A DNA stretch of 64,000 nt from Plantago elongata (GCA_036897095.1 JAYMSP010000035.1:47177-111176); one strand, 5' to 3'. Counted from the first letter of the stretch, positions 23,688 to 37,629 are shown. Numbers and translations are program-made. The notes: generated by a model not told the origin, from the letters alone.

Positions 23688-26600
23688 ATGTCCTACGTTT
23701 TTACTAGGAAAATTATTAAGTCGCGCATTAGGAAATTTGGCCTAGACCTAGTGTTGCCTGTATGCACATTTCGTTCTCTTCTTAATCGCCGTTACTCTGC
23801 TACTACTACTACTGCTCAATCCTCTCATCCTCTAATGGCGGCGGCTCCGAAGTCGAAGAGCAAACAATCCAACTCCAATTCAGGTCCACCGCCACTCCCC
23901 GGCGGTTTCACCAAAGACGCCGGTTATCTCGATTCCGTCATCCCCAAACGCATTGCCCTTTTTCAGTCGATTCAGAATCAACAGAACCTCGATCGATTAT
24001 CGCTTTCTCCTGATCCTATTAAGTATGCATACTAGCTCTCTCAGTTCAATTAGCACCCACCTTATTGTGTTCATACCTTTTAACTGCTGATTTATCATCA
24101 CTACGTGTTTCAGCTTATTGTGTTTTTAGCATTGGAATTTGATTTGTTGTTACTATTTGTTTTTTATTAGGATTACTTTGTATACTTCTATCTCGGTTTT
24201 ATTGTGCTTTTAGCGTTGAAATGCTGATTTATCATCACTGTGTGTTTTGATTAGGATTACTTTGCATACTACTATCTCAGTTGTATTGTGATTTTATCTT
24301 TGAAATGTTGTTTCATCATCACTGTGTATTTTGATTAGGATTACTTTGCATACTACTATCTCAGTTGTATTGTGCTTTCAGTGTTGAAATGCTGATTTAT
24401 CATCACTATGTGTTTTGGTTAGGATTACTTTGCATACTACTATCTCAGTTTTATTGTGCTTTTATCATTGAAATGCTGTTTTATCATCACTATGTGTTTT
24501 GATTAGGATTACTTTGCATACTACTAACTGTGCTTTTATCGTTGAAATGCTGTTCTATCATCACTATGTGTTTTGATTAGGATTGCTTTGCATACTACTA
24601 TCTCGGTATTATTGTGCTTTTATCGTTGAAATGCTGTTTATCATCACTATGTGTTTTGATTAGGATTACTTTGCATACTAATATCTCAGTTTTATTGTGC
24701 TTTTAGCGTTGAAATGCTGATTTATCATCACTATGTGTTTTGATTAGGATTACTTTGCATGCTACTATCTCCGTTTATTGTGCTTTTATCGTTGAAATGC
24801 TGATTTATAATCACTATGTGTTTTGATTAGGATTAGTTTGCATGCTACTATCTCGGTTTTATTGTGCTTTTAGCGTTAAAATGCTGAGTTATCATCACTA
24901 TGTGTTTTGATTATGATTACTTTGCATACTACTATCTTAGTTGTATTGTGCCTTTAGCGTTGAAATGCTGACTTATCATCACTATGTGTTTTGATTAGGA
25001 TTACTTTGCATACTACTATCTCAGTTTTATTGTGCTTTTAGCATTGAAATGCTGATTTATCATCACTATGTGTTTTGATTAGGATTACTTTGCATGCTAC
25101 TATCTCAGTTTATTGTACTTTTATCATTGAAATGCTGATTTAAAATCACACTGTGTTTTGATTAGGATTACTTTGCATGCTACTATCTCAGTTTATTGTG
25201 CTTTTAGTGTTAAAATGCTGAGTGTTAATTTATTGTTGTGTTTTTAGCTTTTAAATGCTGATTTATCATGACTGTGTTTTGTTTAGGATTACTTTGCCTG
25301 ATGGGAAAGTGAAGGAGGGGAAGAAGTGGAACACTTCTCCTTTTGATGTTGCCAAGGAGATTTCGAAGAGTTTGGCGTCCAATGCGGTAATTTCTAAGGT
25401 TGATGGTGTTCTGTGGGATATGAGCAGGCCTTTGGAAGGTGACTGTAAACTTGAGTTGTTTACGTTTGAGAATGATGAAGGACGGGATACTTTCTGGCAT
25501 TCAAGTGCTCATATTCTCGGGGAGGTAGCATTTGGATTTGCATTTTGTACTAGCTGTTGTGATTTTGTAGGAAAATTGTGATGTGGTTTAATGTGAGTGT
25601 TCATTTTCTTCTCCGTTCTCAGGCTTTGGAGCAGACGTATGGGTGCCGGTTGTGTATCGGGCCATGTACCACGAGAGGGGAGGTGAATTTGAGTTCCTTG
25701 TTTGATTACTGGAAGTATTGTTTTGAAGTGTTTGGATGACAATGTGAAATATTGTTTTTATGGCAACTTAATGATGATTTATTGATTTTATTGTTTGATT
25801 TACAGGGTTTCTATTATGATGGCTTCTATGGCGAACTGGGATTGAATGAAGATCACTTTAAGCCTATTGAGGCGGCTGCGAAAAAGGCAACTGATGTAAG
25901 ATTTCCTGCGCCTTCATTATGAAATTGAAGGTTTTAGTTTCTACGCAAGCTGCATGCACGCATATTTACTTTGGCGTCTTTAATCTTTCGCATGATTTAG
26001 GAAAAACAAGCTTTTGAGCGCATTGAAGTTACAAGGGACCAGGCTCTCGAGATGTTTTCAGATAATCAGTTCAAGGTCAGATACCTATATTTTTCACTTT
26101 CATTCCTTATCAAGAATTTGGTTCCAGTTAGTTGGGATATGCACTTCTTAATTAACGTAGTGCAAAACCACTATGCAATTGATAATCTGTGTGTTTCCTT
26201 CAGGTTGAGATCATTAAGGATTTACCAGCGGATAAGACTATAACAGTATACCGGTGTGGTCCTTTGGTTGATCTTTGCCGTGGACCTCACATACCAAATA
26301 CATCTTTTGTCAAAGCTTTTAGTTGTTTGAAGGTGAATTTTCTAGTATCCGATGTGATTATGCTATTGCTATGCTTCCATGTAAAGAAAACTAAATTCTT
26401 TATGTTTCCTGACTCAGGCTTCATCTGCATATTGGCGAGGGAATAAAGACAGAGAAAGTCTGCAGAGAGTGTATGGGATTTCTTATCCAGACCAGAAACG
26501 ATTGAAGGAGTATAAAGCGATGTTGGAAGAAGCAAAGAAGTACGATCATAGAGAACTCGGCAAGAAGCAAGAGCTTTTCTTTTTCCATCCACTCAGGTAA

Positions 26601-29600
26601 GAGTCTGATTTACTCGTGTACTGTGCCTGTAAAGTTCTTTTACTGATTCCATGGTATGTGTTTTGTAATTTTATGAAAGTGTAGCCCGGGAAGTTCTTTC
26701 ATGCTTCCTCATGGAATTCGAATTTGCAACAAGTTGTTCGAATTTATTCGAAGTCAATACTGGAAAAGAGGATATGACGAGGTAAAAATTCGATTTGCAT
26801 GTCATTAGAGCTTTATATTTGTATGTTAGAGGATCTATTGCTTATAACCGCATATTTCTTGGCATTGCTAGGTGGGGTCTCCGAACATGTACAACATGCA
26901 ACTGTGGGAAACTTCAGGCCATGCGGCGAACTACAAGGAGAACATGTTTGTGTTTGAGGTTTGATTTGCATGATCAGAAACATAGGATTGAAATTATTTA
27001 CTGTAAAAGTTTTCTTCTTTTTATGTATTAAGTATTTGGCTATTTTGATGGGGATTGTGCATATTAGCTGAGTTGATAAATTGACTTCTCGCACACACTC
27101 GCAGGTAGATAAACAAGAATTTGGACTCAAGCCTATGAACTGCCCGGGGCACTGCTTAATGTTTGACCATAGAGTTCGTTCTTATAGAGGTAGGTTGCTT
27201 CATTTGGCAAGTGTTCTTTCTTTGATGTCTTCAAGGTTAATAAATTGAGCCTATTGCTGTCCTTTTCATACGTCTGATTCATGCTATACTGAAGGATGAT
27301 ATCTTACGTACAAAATGTTTCAGAACTTCCACTTCGGCTGGCTGATTTTGGGGTGTTGCATCGGAATGAAGCTAGTGGTGCTCTTACTGGATTAACTCGT
27401 GTTAGGAGGTTTCAGCAGGTATGGGATGGATTATTGCAGAAATAGATTAGGAAGTGCACAAACATGTTTTGTAAATGTGGTGGTTTACTCAGTAATTTTT
27501 TTGTTTAATGGAGTATTATTCAGTAGACAAGTTGTTTTTATGGGCTGAGTGCACTAGGCTTCTGACACTATATTTTTATACAGGATGATGCTCATATATT
27601 CTGCAGGGAGTCCCAAGTAAGAGGATATTTCTGGTGCATTACTTGTATTTGTTAATACTGATGTTTCTGTTCCTAAATCTTCATTTCTGATGGTTTCTCT
27701 CTGTCACAGATTAAAGATGAAGTTAAAGGTGTCTTAGAATTCATCAGCTATGTCTACGAAGTATTTGGCTTCACCTTTGACCTTAAGCTATCTACGGTAT
27801 GGAATCTGGTTCTCTGTTCTAGTGTTTGTGGCTGTGTGTGTGCGTACGTATGTACAAATATAAGCTAACATTCCTTCTCATTTCTTCTTGCAGAGACCAG
27901 AAAAGTATCTTGGGGATTTGGAATCATGGGAAAAGGCTGAAGCAGCCCTTGCGGAAGCACTAAACGAATCTGGCAAGCCTTGGGAGGTTAGTCAAGCCTT
28001 TGAGTCAGTTAGTCTAAGTTGATAAAAATGACCAAGGACTACCTTTCACGAGGTAGTCCGTTATGTCCAGTACATAGACTAAAGGTATTTTGTGGTATAA
28101 TTGACTTGCTGATGATTTTCAATAGATAAATGAAGGTGATGGAGCATTTTATGGGCCCAAAATTGACATCAGTGTTTCTGATGCAATGCGCAGAAAATTT
28201 CAGTGTGCTACTCTGCAGGTTTGTTTGTTGTTATATCTTCTATATATTTTGTCCTCATTTCTTTTAGCTGAAACATTCCAGTTATGTTATTTGTCAAGTA
28301 ATAATATCAACTTCCTTGTAATGGTTATGATTCTAGTGACGTAACAACAAAGTTTATGCTCCAAGTCATGGGTAACTGGATTTAGTTGTGATGCCCATAA
28401 ATTGTCCAAAGTTGTACAAATGTTTCTAAGATACTAAAAAGAACAGTTGATTTACTTGTGTAATAAGTAGGACCAGTTTCACTGATGATGGTGCAGAAAG
28501 AATAGATGACCTTATGTTTGGTCACACCAAAATAAATAGATAAAGAATAAATAAATGAGAAGAGATTAATTTAAAGCAGCAGCTGAGTTTTCAAAGTCCT
28601 AATGAGATTTTACTTTTTTATTTCAGTTGGATTTCCAACTCCCTGCCCGTTTCAACTTATCTTACTCTGCTGAAGATGAAACTAAGAGAGAGAGGCCTGT
28701 GATGATACACAGGGCAATCCTTGGCTCTGTTGAACGTATGTTCGCAATACTTTTGGAGCACTACAAGGGAAAGTGGCCTTTCTGGCTCAGTCCGCGACAA
28801 GCAATAGTTTGCCCAGTCTCTGACAAATCTCTTCCGTATGGTTTACAGGTTCGCTGCCGTTCCATCTGTCCTTTATGATTGCATTTTCACTTTACTTCTC
28901 CTATCCTTATCGCACCAATATTTGTCTGTGATGGACCTTCAGAGTTCACACATTGTTGTCATCTGTCCAACAAGAAGTTAAAGTACACTCCGATTATTCG
29001 ACCAAGTTCGTTGCTTAGTATAAGATGTCTAAACTATGTTCCTAGTCTCCTGCATGACTTTTTAGGGGTTCTACTATTATTATTTTTTTTAACTCTGAGC
29101 TCCGTGGAAGCCACTACATTGTGGCTCGTAATGATATTGACACAAACGGCGCACATATAGAATCTTAAACGGAGTACATCATTTCAATATTATCCTGTTT
29201 AGCATCATTTAGTGGTTTTCTAGTGTCACATCATTGTGTTTTATTAGTTCCCCCCGCCCCCCTCCATTCACATGGCTTACTCATATCGGTCAAGTTAATG
29301 TCCTGTAACTCCCCATTCTTGTGAATGCAGATACGGGAAGAAATTCACCAAGCAGGATTTTATGTTGATGTCGATACAAGTGACCGCACAATCAACAAGA
29401 AGGTATATAAGTCTATTGCCTTCCATTCCTCTGTCTTGCCATATTTTTATTTGTTTGATGCCTCCGCATGGCAGCTGTAGTGGTATCATTTATGTTCTCA
29501 GATCTCTATCCTATGTTCATAGTTCCTTGTATTGATAACTCTACTTGAAACATTTAGTAAATGTGACACTCGTGTGCTTGTCCTTGTTGGATCACTTTTG

Positions 29601-29919
29601 GACACATATTACCTTGTGAACCAGATTACAGGCTATCATGTAATGAAATGAAAAACTTGGTTCATGCAAATTACATAACTGTCCACAAAACGCAATATCT
29701 ATCATGCTTAGGATTATTTTATCTGTGCTAAGCACAAGGTTGTTTTTGCAGGTACGTGAAGCTCAGCTGGCGCAGTACAACTATATCCTGGTTGTTGGTG
29801 AGAAAGAAGTTGGAACAAGACAGGTCGCCGTACGTGATAGAGATAGCAATAATGCTAACCTCAAGAGCGTGGATGATTTGTTGATCCAATTCAAAGAAGA
29901 GGTAGCAGCTTATAAATAG
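23688..29919 (+). CDS. Threonyl-tRNA synthetase, 745 aa with mitochondrial leader
   Basis: This class II enzyme charges tRNA-Thr. Eighteen exons: 23688-24022, 25287-25524, 25623-25682, 25806-25895, 26001-26075, 26204-26332, 26418-26596, 26685-26781, 26872-26958, 27105-27189, 27324-27418, 27584-27616, 27710-27796, 27894-27986, 28126-28218, 28627-28848, 29331-29402 and 29752-29919. Phases close to 746 codons. The TGS domain starts at [14 protein letters not shown]. The editing domain has His183 and His187 (HSSAH) with Cys291 and His295 (CRGPH). The catalytic core has MNCPGH at 441, motif 2 from about 471 ([18 protein letters not shown]) and motif 3 about 617-629 ([13 protein letters not shown]). 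The anticodon-binding domain fills the last 100 residues. The first 49 residues are Arg-rich with RRYSA, and an in-frame second ATG at 23835 would start a leaderless form. Intron 1 holds a long minisatellite. Confidence 0.97.
24078..25286. repeat. Minisatellite in ThrRS intron 1, about 13 copies of an 80-87 bp unit
   Basis: Each unit contains ATGTGTTTTGATTAG, then GATTACTTTGCATACTAC, TATCTCAG, TTTATTGTGCTTTTAG and GTTGAAATGCTG, TTATCATCAC. Starts of the GATTACTTTGC block fall at about 24173, 24256, 24337, 24423, 24509, 24580, 24663, 24747, 24829, 24914, 24998, 25083 and 25166. One unit is shortened by a deletion. The true exon 2 boundary, TTTAG/GATTACTTTGCC at 25287, has the same sequence as the unit core. 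Confidence 0.95.
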
Positions 29920-30629
29920 AATTTTGCCGGAGAATCTCAAAGGTAGAAAGCTCATGAATTGGAATTCATGAAAACAAGTATAATTACTTATAAACAGAAA
30001 TTGACTAGTTGAAATGTTATTTATCCGGTAATGACTGATCCCTTTCGAAATACAATGGTATTCTTTTTTATGTTAAAATTGAATTTGCTTGTCGAGGCCT
30101 CTTATTCAGAGTATGAAGACACCTAGTTCATGGATTCGATTCTTAAAAATAAGCCTTGTATTGTTAATGAGTCTGAGACGAATATGGACTAAATTGTAGA
30201 GTGGGGATGAAGAAATGAAATGCCCATCTCGTAAAATATCACTAATCTTAAGTATAAATTATGCCTGCGTTTTTAAGATTAAGTGCCATCGGAACATAAG
30301 CGAGATCAAAGTGAACAAGGAAATAACTGAGGTACTCATGTTACAACTTTATGTTAATAGAGAGTACAATGTCCAATCAACACCAATAGATTACACTTGC
30401 AATAACTTGAAAACGGAAGCAACTGAGAACCCACTGATTAGAGAAACTAACAGACTAATAAACATCCCAAGAAGCAGCTCCGCACCGTACTCTTCCAGAC
30501 AGAAAATTGGAACAGAATGAAAAAAAGAAAGAAAAAAAAAGGTAAACGTAAGCAGCATCCTGTACAACAAACGTTAATCAACTCCACCAGAATTATCAGG
30601 TCTTTATAACAATCGCCACGCTATGTCAA
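29920..30629. other. Intergenic between converging ThrRS and SEUSS-like genes
   Basis: About 700 bases containing the 3' UTRs of the two convergent genes. No separate gene or repeat was recognised. Confidence 0.6.
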
Positions 30630-33600
30630 TCACGCCTTCCAGCTAAAGTTCTCATCGAGGTCATTGTTAAAGAAACCGTTCTCTGTAAACTCGTGGACAA
30701 TGTCTTGAGCCATCTCATCTGTTGATATATGAAGATTATCTGATGATTTTTGTCCAAAACCATAATTGCCAATCGAAGTTTCGCCATTGGAAGAGGGTCT
30801 GTAACTACTATTGCTTCCATTTGGTGGATTGGCTAGGGGTATGTTTGGGGAATTCCTATAGCCCTGCTGTTGATTCGGAGATGGCTGAGAAGAAGCAGGA
30901 GCAGCAGCTGCCCCATTCTTTTTGTTGTTGATTCCATGAATCAGTTGTTGAATCATATGTTGCTGTAATGCTTGACTGGGCTGCTGCTGCTGCTGCTGTG
31001 TTTGATTTTGCTGCGGAAAGCCATTTACACCCTGTGAATTTTGCATCTGCGGCGAACTCTGCACGGTTCCAGGCAAAATAGTTGAAGACCTTGGAGTTGG
31101 AGGTTGGTTGGAATTAGTACTGAAAGGGGAAGAAGGTTCGTGCTGGTGTGAATGACTGGAGTTCATGGAGTTTTGTCTCGTCATCATATTCTGGTAGTTA
31201 CTTAATGCTTGAGCATGAGCTGCTTGTCCTGAACCACTTAAAGCACCTCCGCCATTGACCATATGTTGGGTACTCATTGGGCTATTAAGACCAGGATGCA
31301 TGCCCACTAGCTTATTAATCGAGTTGCGATCCGTTGGCAAACCTTGAAGGCCTCCCATCTCCATTTCTTGCATCTTTTGCGCCTTCGTAACATTAGCATG
31401 CCGAGGAAAATTCTTCAGGCCCTCTACAAAAAATAATAATAAATAAAACCTTGTTGATGAGCCTTCATGGTGATAACGGAGAATTTTAGTTGTGTAAAAT
31501 ATACATTTGGCAATATATGATTATAACTGTAGGTAAGATCACAGGAAGAAATAAATGCGTTGTGTTACAGTTGGCCAAATAAATCAGAAGGAAAAACTAT
31601 TACCAATTGGACCAACTTTCTGGTCTCTTGAGAAATCCATCAGATCCTTCATGCTATTAACAACCTCAGCTATCTGTTACAGAGATTATGACACACTGAT
31701 AAATTCAGTGCCAAAAGAAAAAATGAGCTTAAAAGTTTTGGTCGAAAGCTGGAACACACACCTGAAGACACCGCACATATCTTTTGGAGAAGCCCAGATC
31801 GTTCAGTGATTGTAGCTCCAAACTCCTAGCAAGCTGACGTCCAGCTGTTACGACCCTGTGATACAATTGAAATGATATTATTTCTTCAATAGAATAAAAA
31901 AAATATTGCATACTGGCCTAACATGGACCATTCTTGAGAAGACAAGAAACCTATAATTCAACAAATTCAGTTCATTTTCATTTGGCCAAACCCCAATATA
32001 AACAATTCAAAAGAAAATCAGACAAACAGAAAAGAGATCGCTAACTCACATAACACTATTGGCTTGCATATCTGATTGAGAAATTCCATCAGGCCCGGTT
32101 TCAGATATTGTATTCTGGCATTTCTGTGCAACTTGCAGCAACTGATTCACCTGCAGCACAAAACAATTTACTAAGCTCAAACTCTGAAGCCAGCCATGTC
32201 TATGAATGCTTAAATAGGGCTGAGGTAGCTTGCCCCAATAGTAAGAAAATCACTCAAATATTCATAGAAACCCGCAGTAAAATTGTTAGTCATCTAGTCA
32301 TTTACTGACAAACTCAACCCAGAACACACAAACTTTACTCACAATAAGTGGCTCCAGCAGGATAAAAACAGCGCTAGTTAACCACATAAAAGTTCTTTAC
32401 CACTTGGACACCACAAGGGTACATTCGACATCGGGTGATAGTAGTCATTGGATATCTTCAGCTGATTAATTGTTCATGGAGCATGTAGGGAGAATCCATT
32501 GTGCAGGGCTAAAATAAGCAGAAATCACTAACTAATTTGGACTCGCATGTGATTGTTCAAAGCACACAAACATTCAAGATGCATATTGCAATCTATCTAA
32601 CATTGGGAAACCATGTCTACATACTAAAAAATATGACAGAACATCCAACCAGTGGCAATGAAAACCAAGCACAACCTGTGGAGCAACCAATCTCCGAGGA
32701 AGAAGTTCTTCATGACGCCTTGCGCAAAACTCCCAAGAGTATATCTATAACAATATAACAGATTCGAGTATAAGATAATAATCTGAATCAGTGGATACTC
32801 AATAGTCATTCCCAGTCAGAAACTTTTACCTTCAAATCAGGGGTGAATATAATTCTAAGGTGACCCTCACGAACTACACGTAATTGCTCATATACACTTT
32901 CTTGAACTGCCTTTTTATACTCAAGTACCATCATTCCTGAAGGATGCGGTCTCTCACATGGCAGGTCCAGGAACAGAAGCTCGTCGATGACACCACTACC
33001 AAATTTAATTTCATTCAGTCTGGGGAGCACTTCAAAAGTCGCTTCTGTTAATAACAAAAATGGAAGGCGAATTAAAAACATAGAAACAAGAATAATGGAG
33101 GATAAGAACTTAGAGCACAACTATTGAGGTAAAATGTTATCTGGTACACCATGTTGATGCAAACAACAAACTTGCCACTAACATGTACAAGAAAAATTAA
33201 GTAATTACAAGACAAGAACAAAAAGCTTACCAAAACCCCTTCCAGATTTTGAACCGCAAAGCTCACACTGCCATGCATCCTGCATTAAAGACGGTTAAAG
33301 GAAGTGGAAAAAAAATTTACTTCATGAGACCAAACTAATGGACGTTAAACAGGAGAATATGGGAATTAATGATCCAAGTCAATTACCATTGCAGCAGGGG
33401 GGAATACCCCGAGAGAGTGATGCCCGACATTATCATACAGGGACAAGCACCACCTCTTCTTTGCACGTGGACTGTAATACTCAGCCACAAATTTCCTCCA
33501 ATAGGAAATAGAGTTTTCCTACAGAGACAAACAACCGTATCAAGTTGTTAGATAAAGTTCCACATATGATAAGAACTACGAGTCCGACAGTAGTCAATAA

Positions 33601-34525
33601 TTGCTAATAATGCTGGATATTAATAAATACTCACAGCAGGTCGTTGTCGTTGGTGATATAAATACTGCATTATTCGGCGTGAGCATACACTAGCATCATA
33701 GGGGCGCTTCACTCCAGCTGTAGGCTGCATTTGCTGCTGTAGAAGCTGCTGCCTCAGCTGTTGTTGCTGCTGTGGGTTCAATAAGTGACCCCGCTGCATT
33801 GGCTGCATAGACTGAAGAAGCTGTTGCTGTTGTTGTTGCCTAAGTCTTTGTTGGAGCAAAGCTTGCAACTGCGGGTTTTGATTCTGTAAGTGCATTGAAT
33901 CTTGTCTCTGCATTAGTTGATGCACAACCTGCTGTTGTAGAATATCTTCCTGCTTCACATTATCCAACCGGGGTCTCTTTGGTAAATGAGAAATAGCTGT
34001 TGGATCCTGAGCAAAAGCATTAGGAGCCCTTGGACCCCCTGGGAGCTGAACATGCCCCATACGAGATGCAGGCAAGGATGTAGCACTAGAAGATCCCTGA
34101 TGCTGTGAAGCTAGATCTTGATTGTTTGGTTGCACGGAAGAAGAACCATCAATGACAGACGATCCGGAGATGCTAATGTTATTAGATGTGAACGACATGG
34201 GTGATGCAGGTAAGCGCATGTAAGATTCAGTATTTATGCTAGCACTTCTTTGAAGATGGGGACCTGCAGAAAGTCCCGAGTTGGCATCAGTGACCAAAGA
34301 ACTTGCACCAACACTGGGACCAGAGCTAATACTGTTCAAAATTGTGTTGCTCACATCCCCCGAGAGCGGACCTATGTTAACAAGTCCACGCAGATTTGAT
34401 GTGTTACCAAAAGTAGAACTGAGCTGTGAATTTCCGTCAACCTGAGACTGTCTATCACCTTGAAAAAAGATTCCAGAACTTGAAGATGATTGCGCTATTC
34501 CTCCAGCCACGCGAGAAGGCACCAT
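30630..34525 (-). CDS. SLK: SEUSS-like (SLK) transcriptional co-regulator, 804 aa
   Basis: SEUSS-family proteins resemble animal LIM-domain-binding proteins and work with LEUNIG-type co-repressors in the nucleus, in flower and organ development. Exons are 33635-34525, 33387-33518, 33231-33279, 32830-33044, 32676-32744, 32050-32150, 31762-31855, 31604-31673 and 30630-31423; phases close to 805 codons. The N terminus, MVPSRVAGGIAQSSSSSG then IFFQGD, and LQRSASINTESYMRLPASPM are typical of SLK rather than SEU itself. A Gln-rich region spans about residues 210-290. The conserved domain follows: KRPYDASVCSRRIMQYLYHQ, NSISYWRKFVAEYY, KKRWCLSLYDNVGHHSLGVF, DAWQCELCGSKSGRGFEATF and SWEFCARRHEELLPRRL. 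A second Gln/Asn-rich tail ends DLDENFSWKA. The leader has at least one intron, with its 5' exon near 35358-35470. Confidence 0.95.
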
Positions 34526-34547
34526 TGAGGCGCTTGACAGCCAGCAT
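34455..34547 (-). other. Upstream ORF overlapping the SLK start codon
   Basis: In the predicted leader exon an ATG at 34547 opens a 30-codon frame that passes the SLK ATG (34525) in the +1 frame and stops at TGA 34455-34457. Its context (TTTGTATGC) is weak. It is present only if the leader acceptor lies near 34597 (TTGCTGCAG), which I infer from consensus. Confidence 0.4.
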
Positions 34548-37500
34548 ACAAATCCTATGCAGTACCGATGCAAAAGCACACTAATTCAAGCCCCCTGCAG
34601 CAACTAAACTGAGAAAACTCAGATCCATTCACAACCCTTAATCGAAATCTTCAACTAGTGTCTCCTCCAACTCAGCACGAGGCAATTTTCTTAACTGATA
34701 CTAGAACGAATACGCCAGTTTGATTTCCACCTAATACCAGAGACAGGAACTTAGCAAGCTGGTGACAAAGAAACCACCTTAGGTAGCACTATGACACTAG
34801 CAAATTATCATATGCCTCAGACTTCAACTAGCTTACAAGAACACGAAAAAATTTACTCCACAATGGAAAGACCAAACCCAGCAAACCCCATCAACTAAAA
34901 CATATATTCCTCCACCAAAAACGAAAAGCTCGAATTTACTTCAATAAACCCCAACACTCAATAACTACCATTAAACACAACTCACCTCAAACCCGGCACT
35001 TACACACCAATCCACCAAACGCAAAATATCATAAACCCCAACTCCAAGCAGCTCATAAGAATCATAATAAAAACTAAACTTTATCCAAAAATAAATAAAA
35101 AAAGCAAAACCCTAATTCTCCACCGAAAAAGAAAACCTCAAATTCGCTAAGGAAAACCATTAACCATCAAAACCCAAATCCAAACTCTCACTAATCAAAA
35201 CCTTAACTCATTACTAAACTCAATCGGGTACCAATAACCACCTAATTACAAAACCAAATGCGATCAAGAACACTGCACTTAAACCAAAAACGAGCTGAAA
35301 ACTAAAACGAAATTAACGAAATTAAAAGCACAACAAGATCGAGAGCGTAAGCTAACCTGGAAGTAGAGAGATAAAGTACGAATGAGATGAAGAAAAAAAG
35401 AATTTTGGAAGAAAAGAGAAGAAAAAGGAAAGATTTTTCAGCTCTGATCGGTGTTTCATATACAGCGAGATTTGGGAAAATGAACTGACCGTCTATTGCC
35501 TGTTGAGGAGAGTGAAATGACCGGGTATTGGCCGTCAGATAGGGGACACGTGTTCAGTGAGTGATTGGCTTTCACGGTCGGTGTGTAATCTCACGGTGAC
35601 GATTTGAGGTCTTGGAGTTGACGATGTACGTGGCGGAGTTTGATTCGGTTGTGTGGTTATTATTTTACTTACCTTGGTGGAGTGGAGTGGAGTCATACTT
35701 ATTTTTCTTCCTTTTTCTTCTAACGATATTGAGTCAAATTTATTAAAAAATTACTGTTTTTATATTATTGAATAGGATTGAATCTTTTTTAACTCATTTG
35801 AACAGGAGATGATGAGTAATCGGATCGATCCAATATGGAGCTTTGCCATTTATTATTGTTAGAGTTGTAGGTGCGATTGAAAAAAGGTAGAGAATATTTG
35901 TTAGGAAATGGGAACTGTCAAACTGGTTTTAATGTCGTGTTTTTAATTTTGCGATGTCATGATTTTATATACATATTTTAGGGTTAGAGTTTATACGGTA
36001 CATGCGGATGGTTACTTTCTTAACATGCATTTTGCATTTTTATAATTTTATCTTCATGAAGGATGAGCATTGTATTGGGATTAAGGGGTAGGAGCAATGT
36101 CACAATAATTTATGTTGGGGCACGAATTTTATTTTTCAGGTGATTTGTTGTCTCTAGTATACATGTTCCTTTTTTTAATTTATTCTCAATAGCAACAAGA
36201 AATTTGTAAAAAAACACTCTTAAACCTTTGAATTATTATTATGAGTGTGTTTTCCAAAAAAATGTGTACACAATCAAGATGATTAGCGTTTTAGTTTAAA
36301 AACCGTCTAAAATTATACAGAGTTTAAAAGATTGAAACGTTACTTGGGGTAATAATGTATACCTTTATATATGATAATATATTTGTACGAATCACAAATT
36401 CAAATGTATTTACATAACAAATTAAACGAAGGTAATTATAATACTTTTAAATGTATTTTGCGAAATGGTATACAAAAAATATTTATCAGTTTGTTGGAGG
36501 ATCATATCACCACACAATAATCTTCCAGTAATAGTGGTAGTTCAAAGAATTCGGCCTACATTCAAACGTGCAAATGGCGTTAAGCCAAGTTGTGTTGATA
36601 GGACTATGATAACAATTATTTATTTTGATTTCTTGCTGTTCAAGTTTGGAAAAACAACACATTATTTCAAAGTTCGCATGACAAAATTTATAAATTTCCA
36701 GATTAATGTTATGATTATAGTTCAGTTATACAATAACCACTTGGCATTAGTCATTAATATGCTACTCTAATCTTAATTAATTAGGTGTCTCATAATTGCC
36801 ACTTGTTAGTCATCATTAGTCCTAGAAGTCGTGCTGATCGAAACAAAAAGCGTGGAAGGCAACGAGGCAAGTTGAAAATTGATTATAATTGCATTAATCT
36901 GGTTAAAAACATCTTAACATCTAAAAATATGTATTTTAACTGATTTCATTATATGTTTATAGCTATTTAAATTATATGATTGTTCTATTTATGATGTGGT
37001 ATGAATCATGAAACTCCACGTCCTACATAATCAGTTTTTAAGTTACTTGACAAGTTAATATATAACTTTAAATAAAAATTAAAATAAAGTATAAAACATA
37101 AAATTGGTTACAATGTGTACTTTGTAATAGTAAAGGTAAATTTATATGCAAATATAGTACTTAATTATTACATTTATTTGAAGTGGACATTAATGTATAG
37201 AGTAATGTTGAATGAATTAATACGATCATTATTGTATATGAATTTGTAAGGGTTGGAATATGCAGGTACAAACTATTAAAGCACATATGTGTCACCTGAA
37301 ACTGTGACAAGATAAAGAAGACAAGCATGGATGTACAGTATACAATAATGGGTAGTCAAGATAAATTAATGAGTTGGAATTGTGATGATAGGTGATTGTA
37401 TATAATTCATTATACACAAGATTACATCTATTTCGCTCCAAATTTTAATTTTACAAATTTTATTTTACACCATTTCAATTTAAATTTTTCCTGCCCCCGA

Positions 37501-37629
37501 CCTTAGTATATGTACTAGGTATTCCGTATTCTCCTGCATACAATTTTTTTCCTCGTTAATGAATTTGATGGATCTGTTTACTACTATCATTTCAGCTTTA
37601 TAAATTTGTTTTATTAAAAAACTATATTT

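Noticed and set aside
24078-25286. CRISPR-like array
   Set aside because: The units are contiguous tandem copies with no unique spacers, inside a plant intron.
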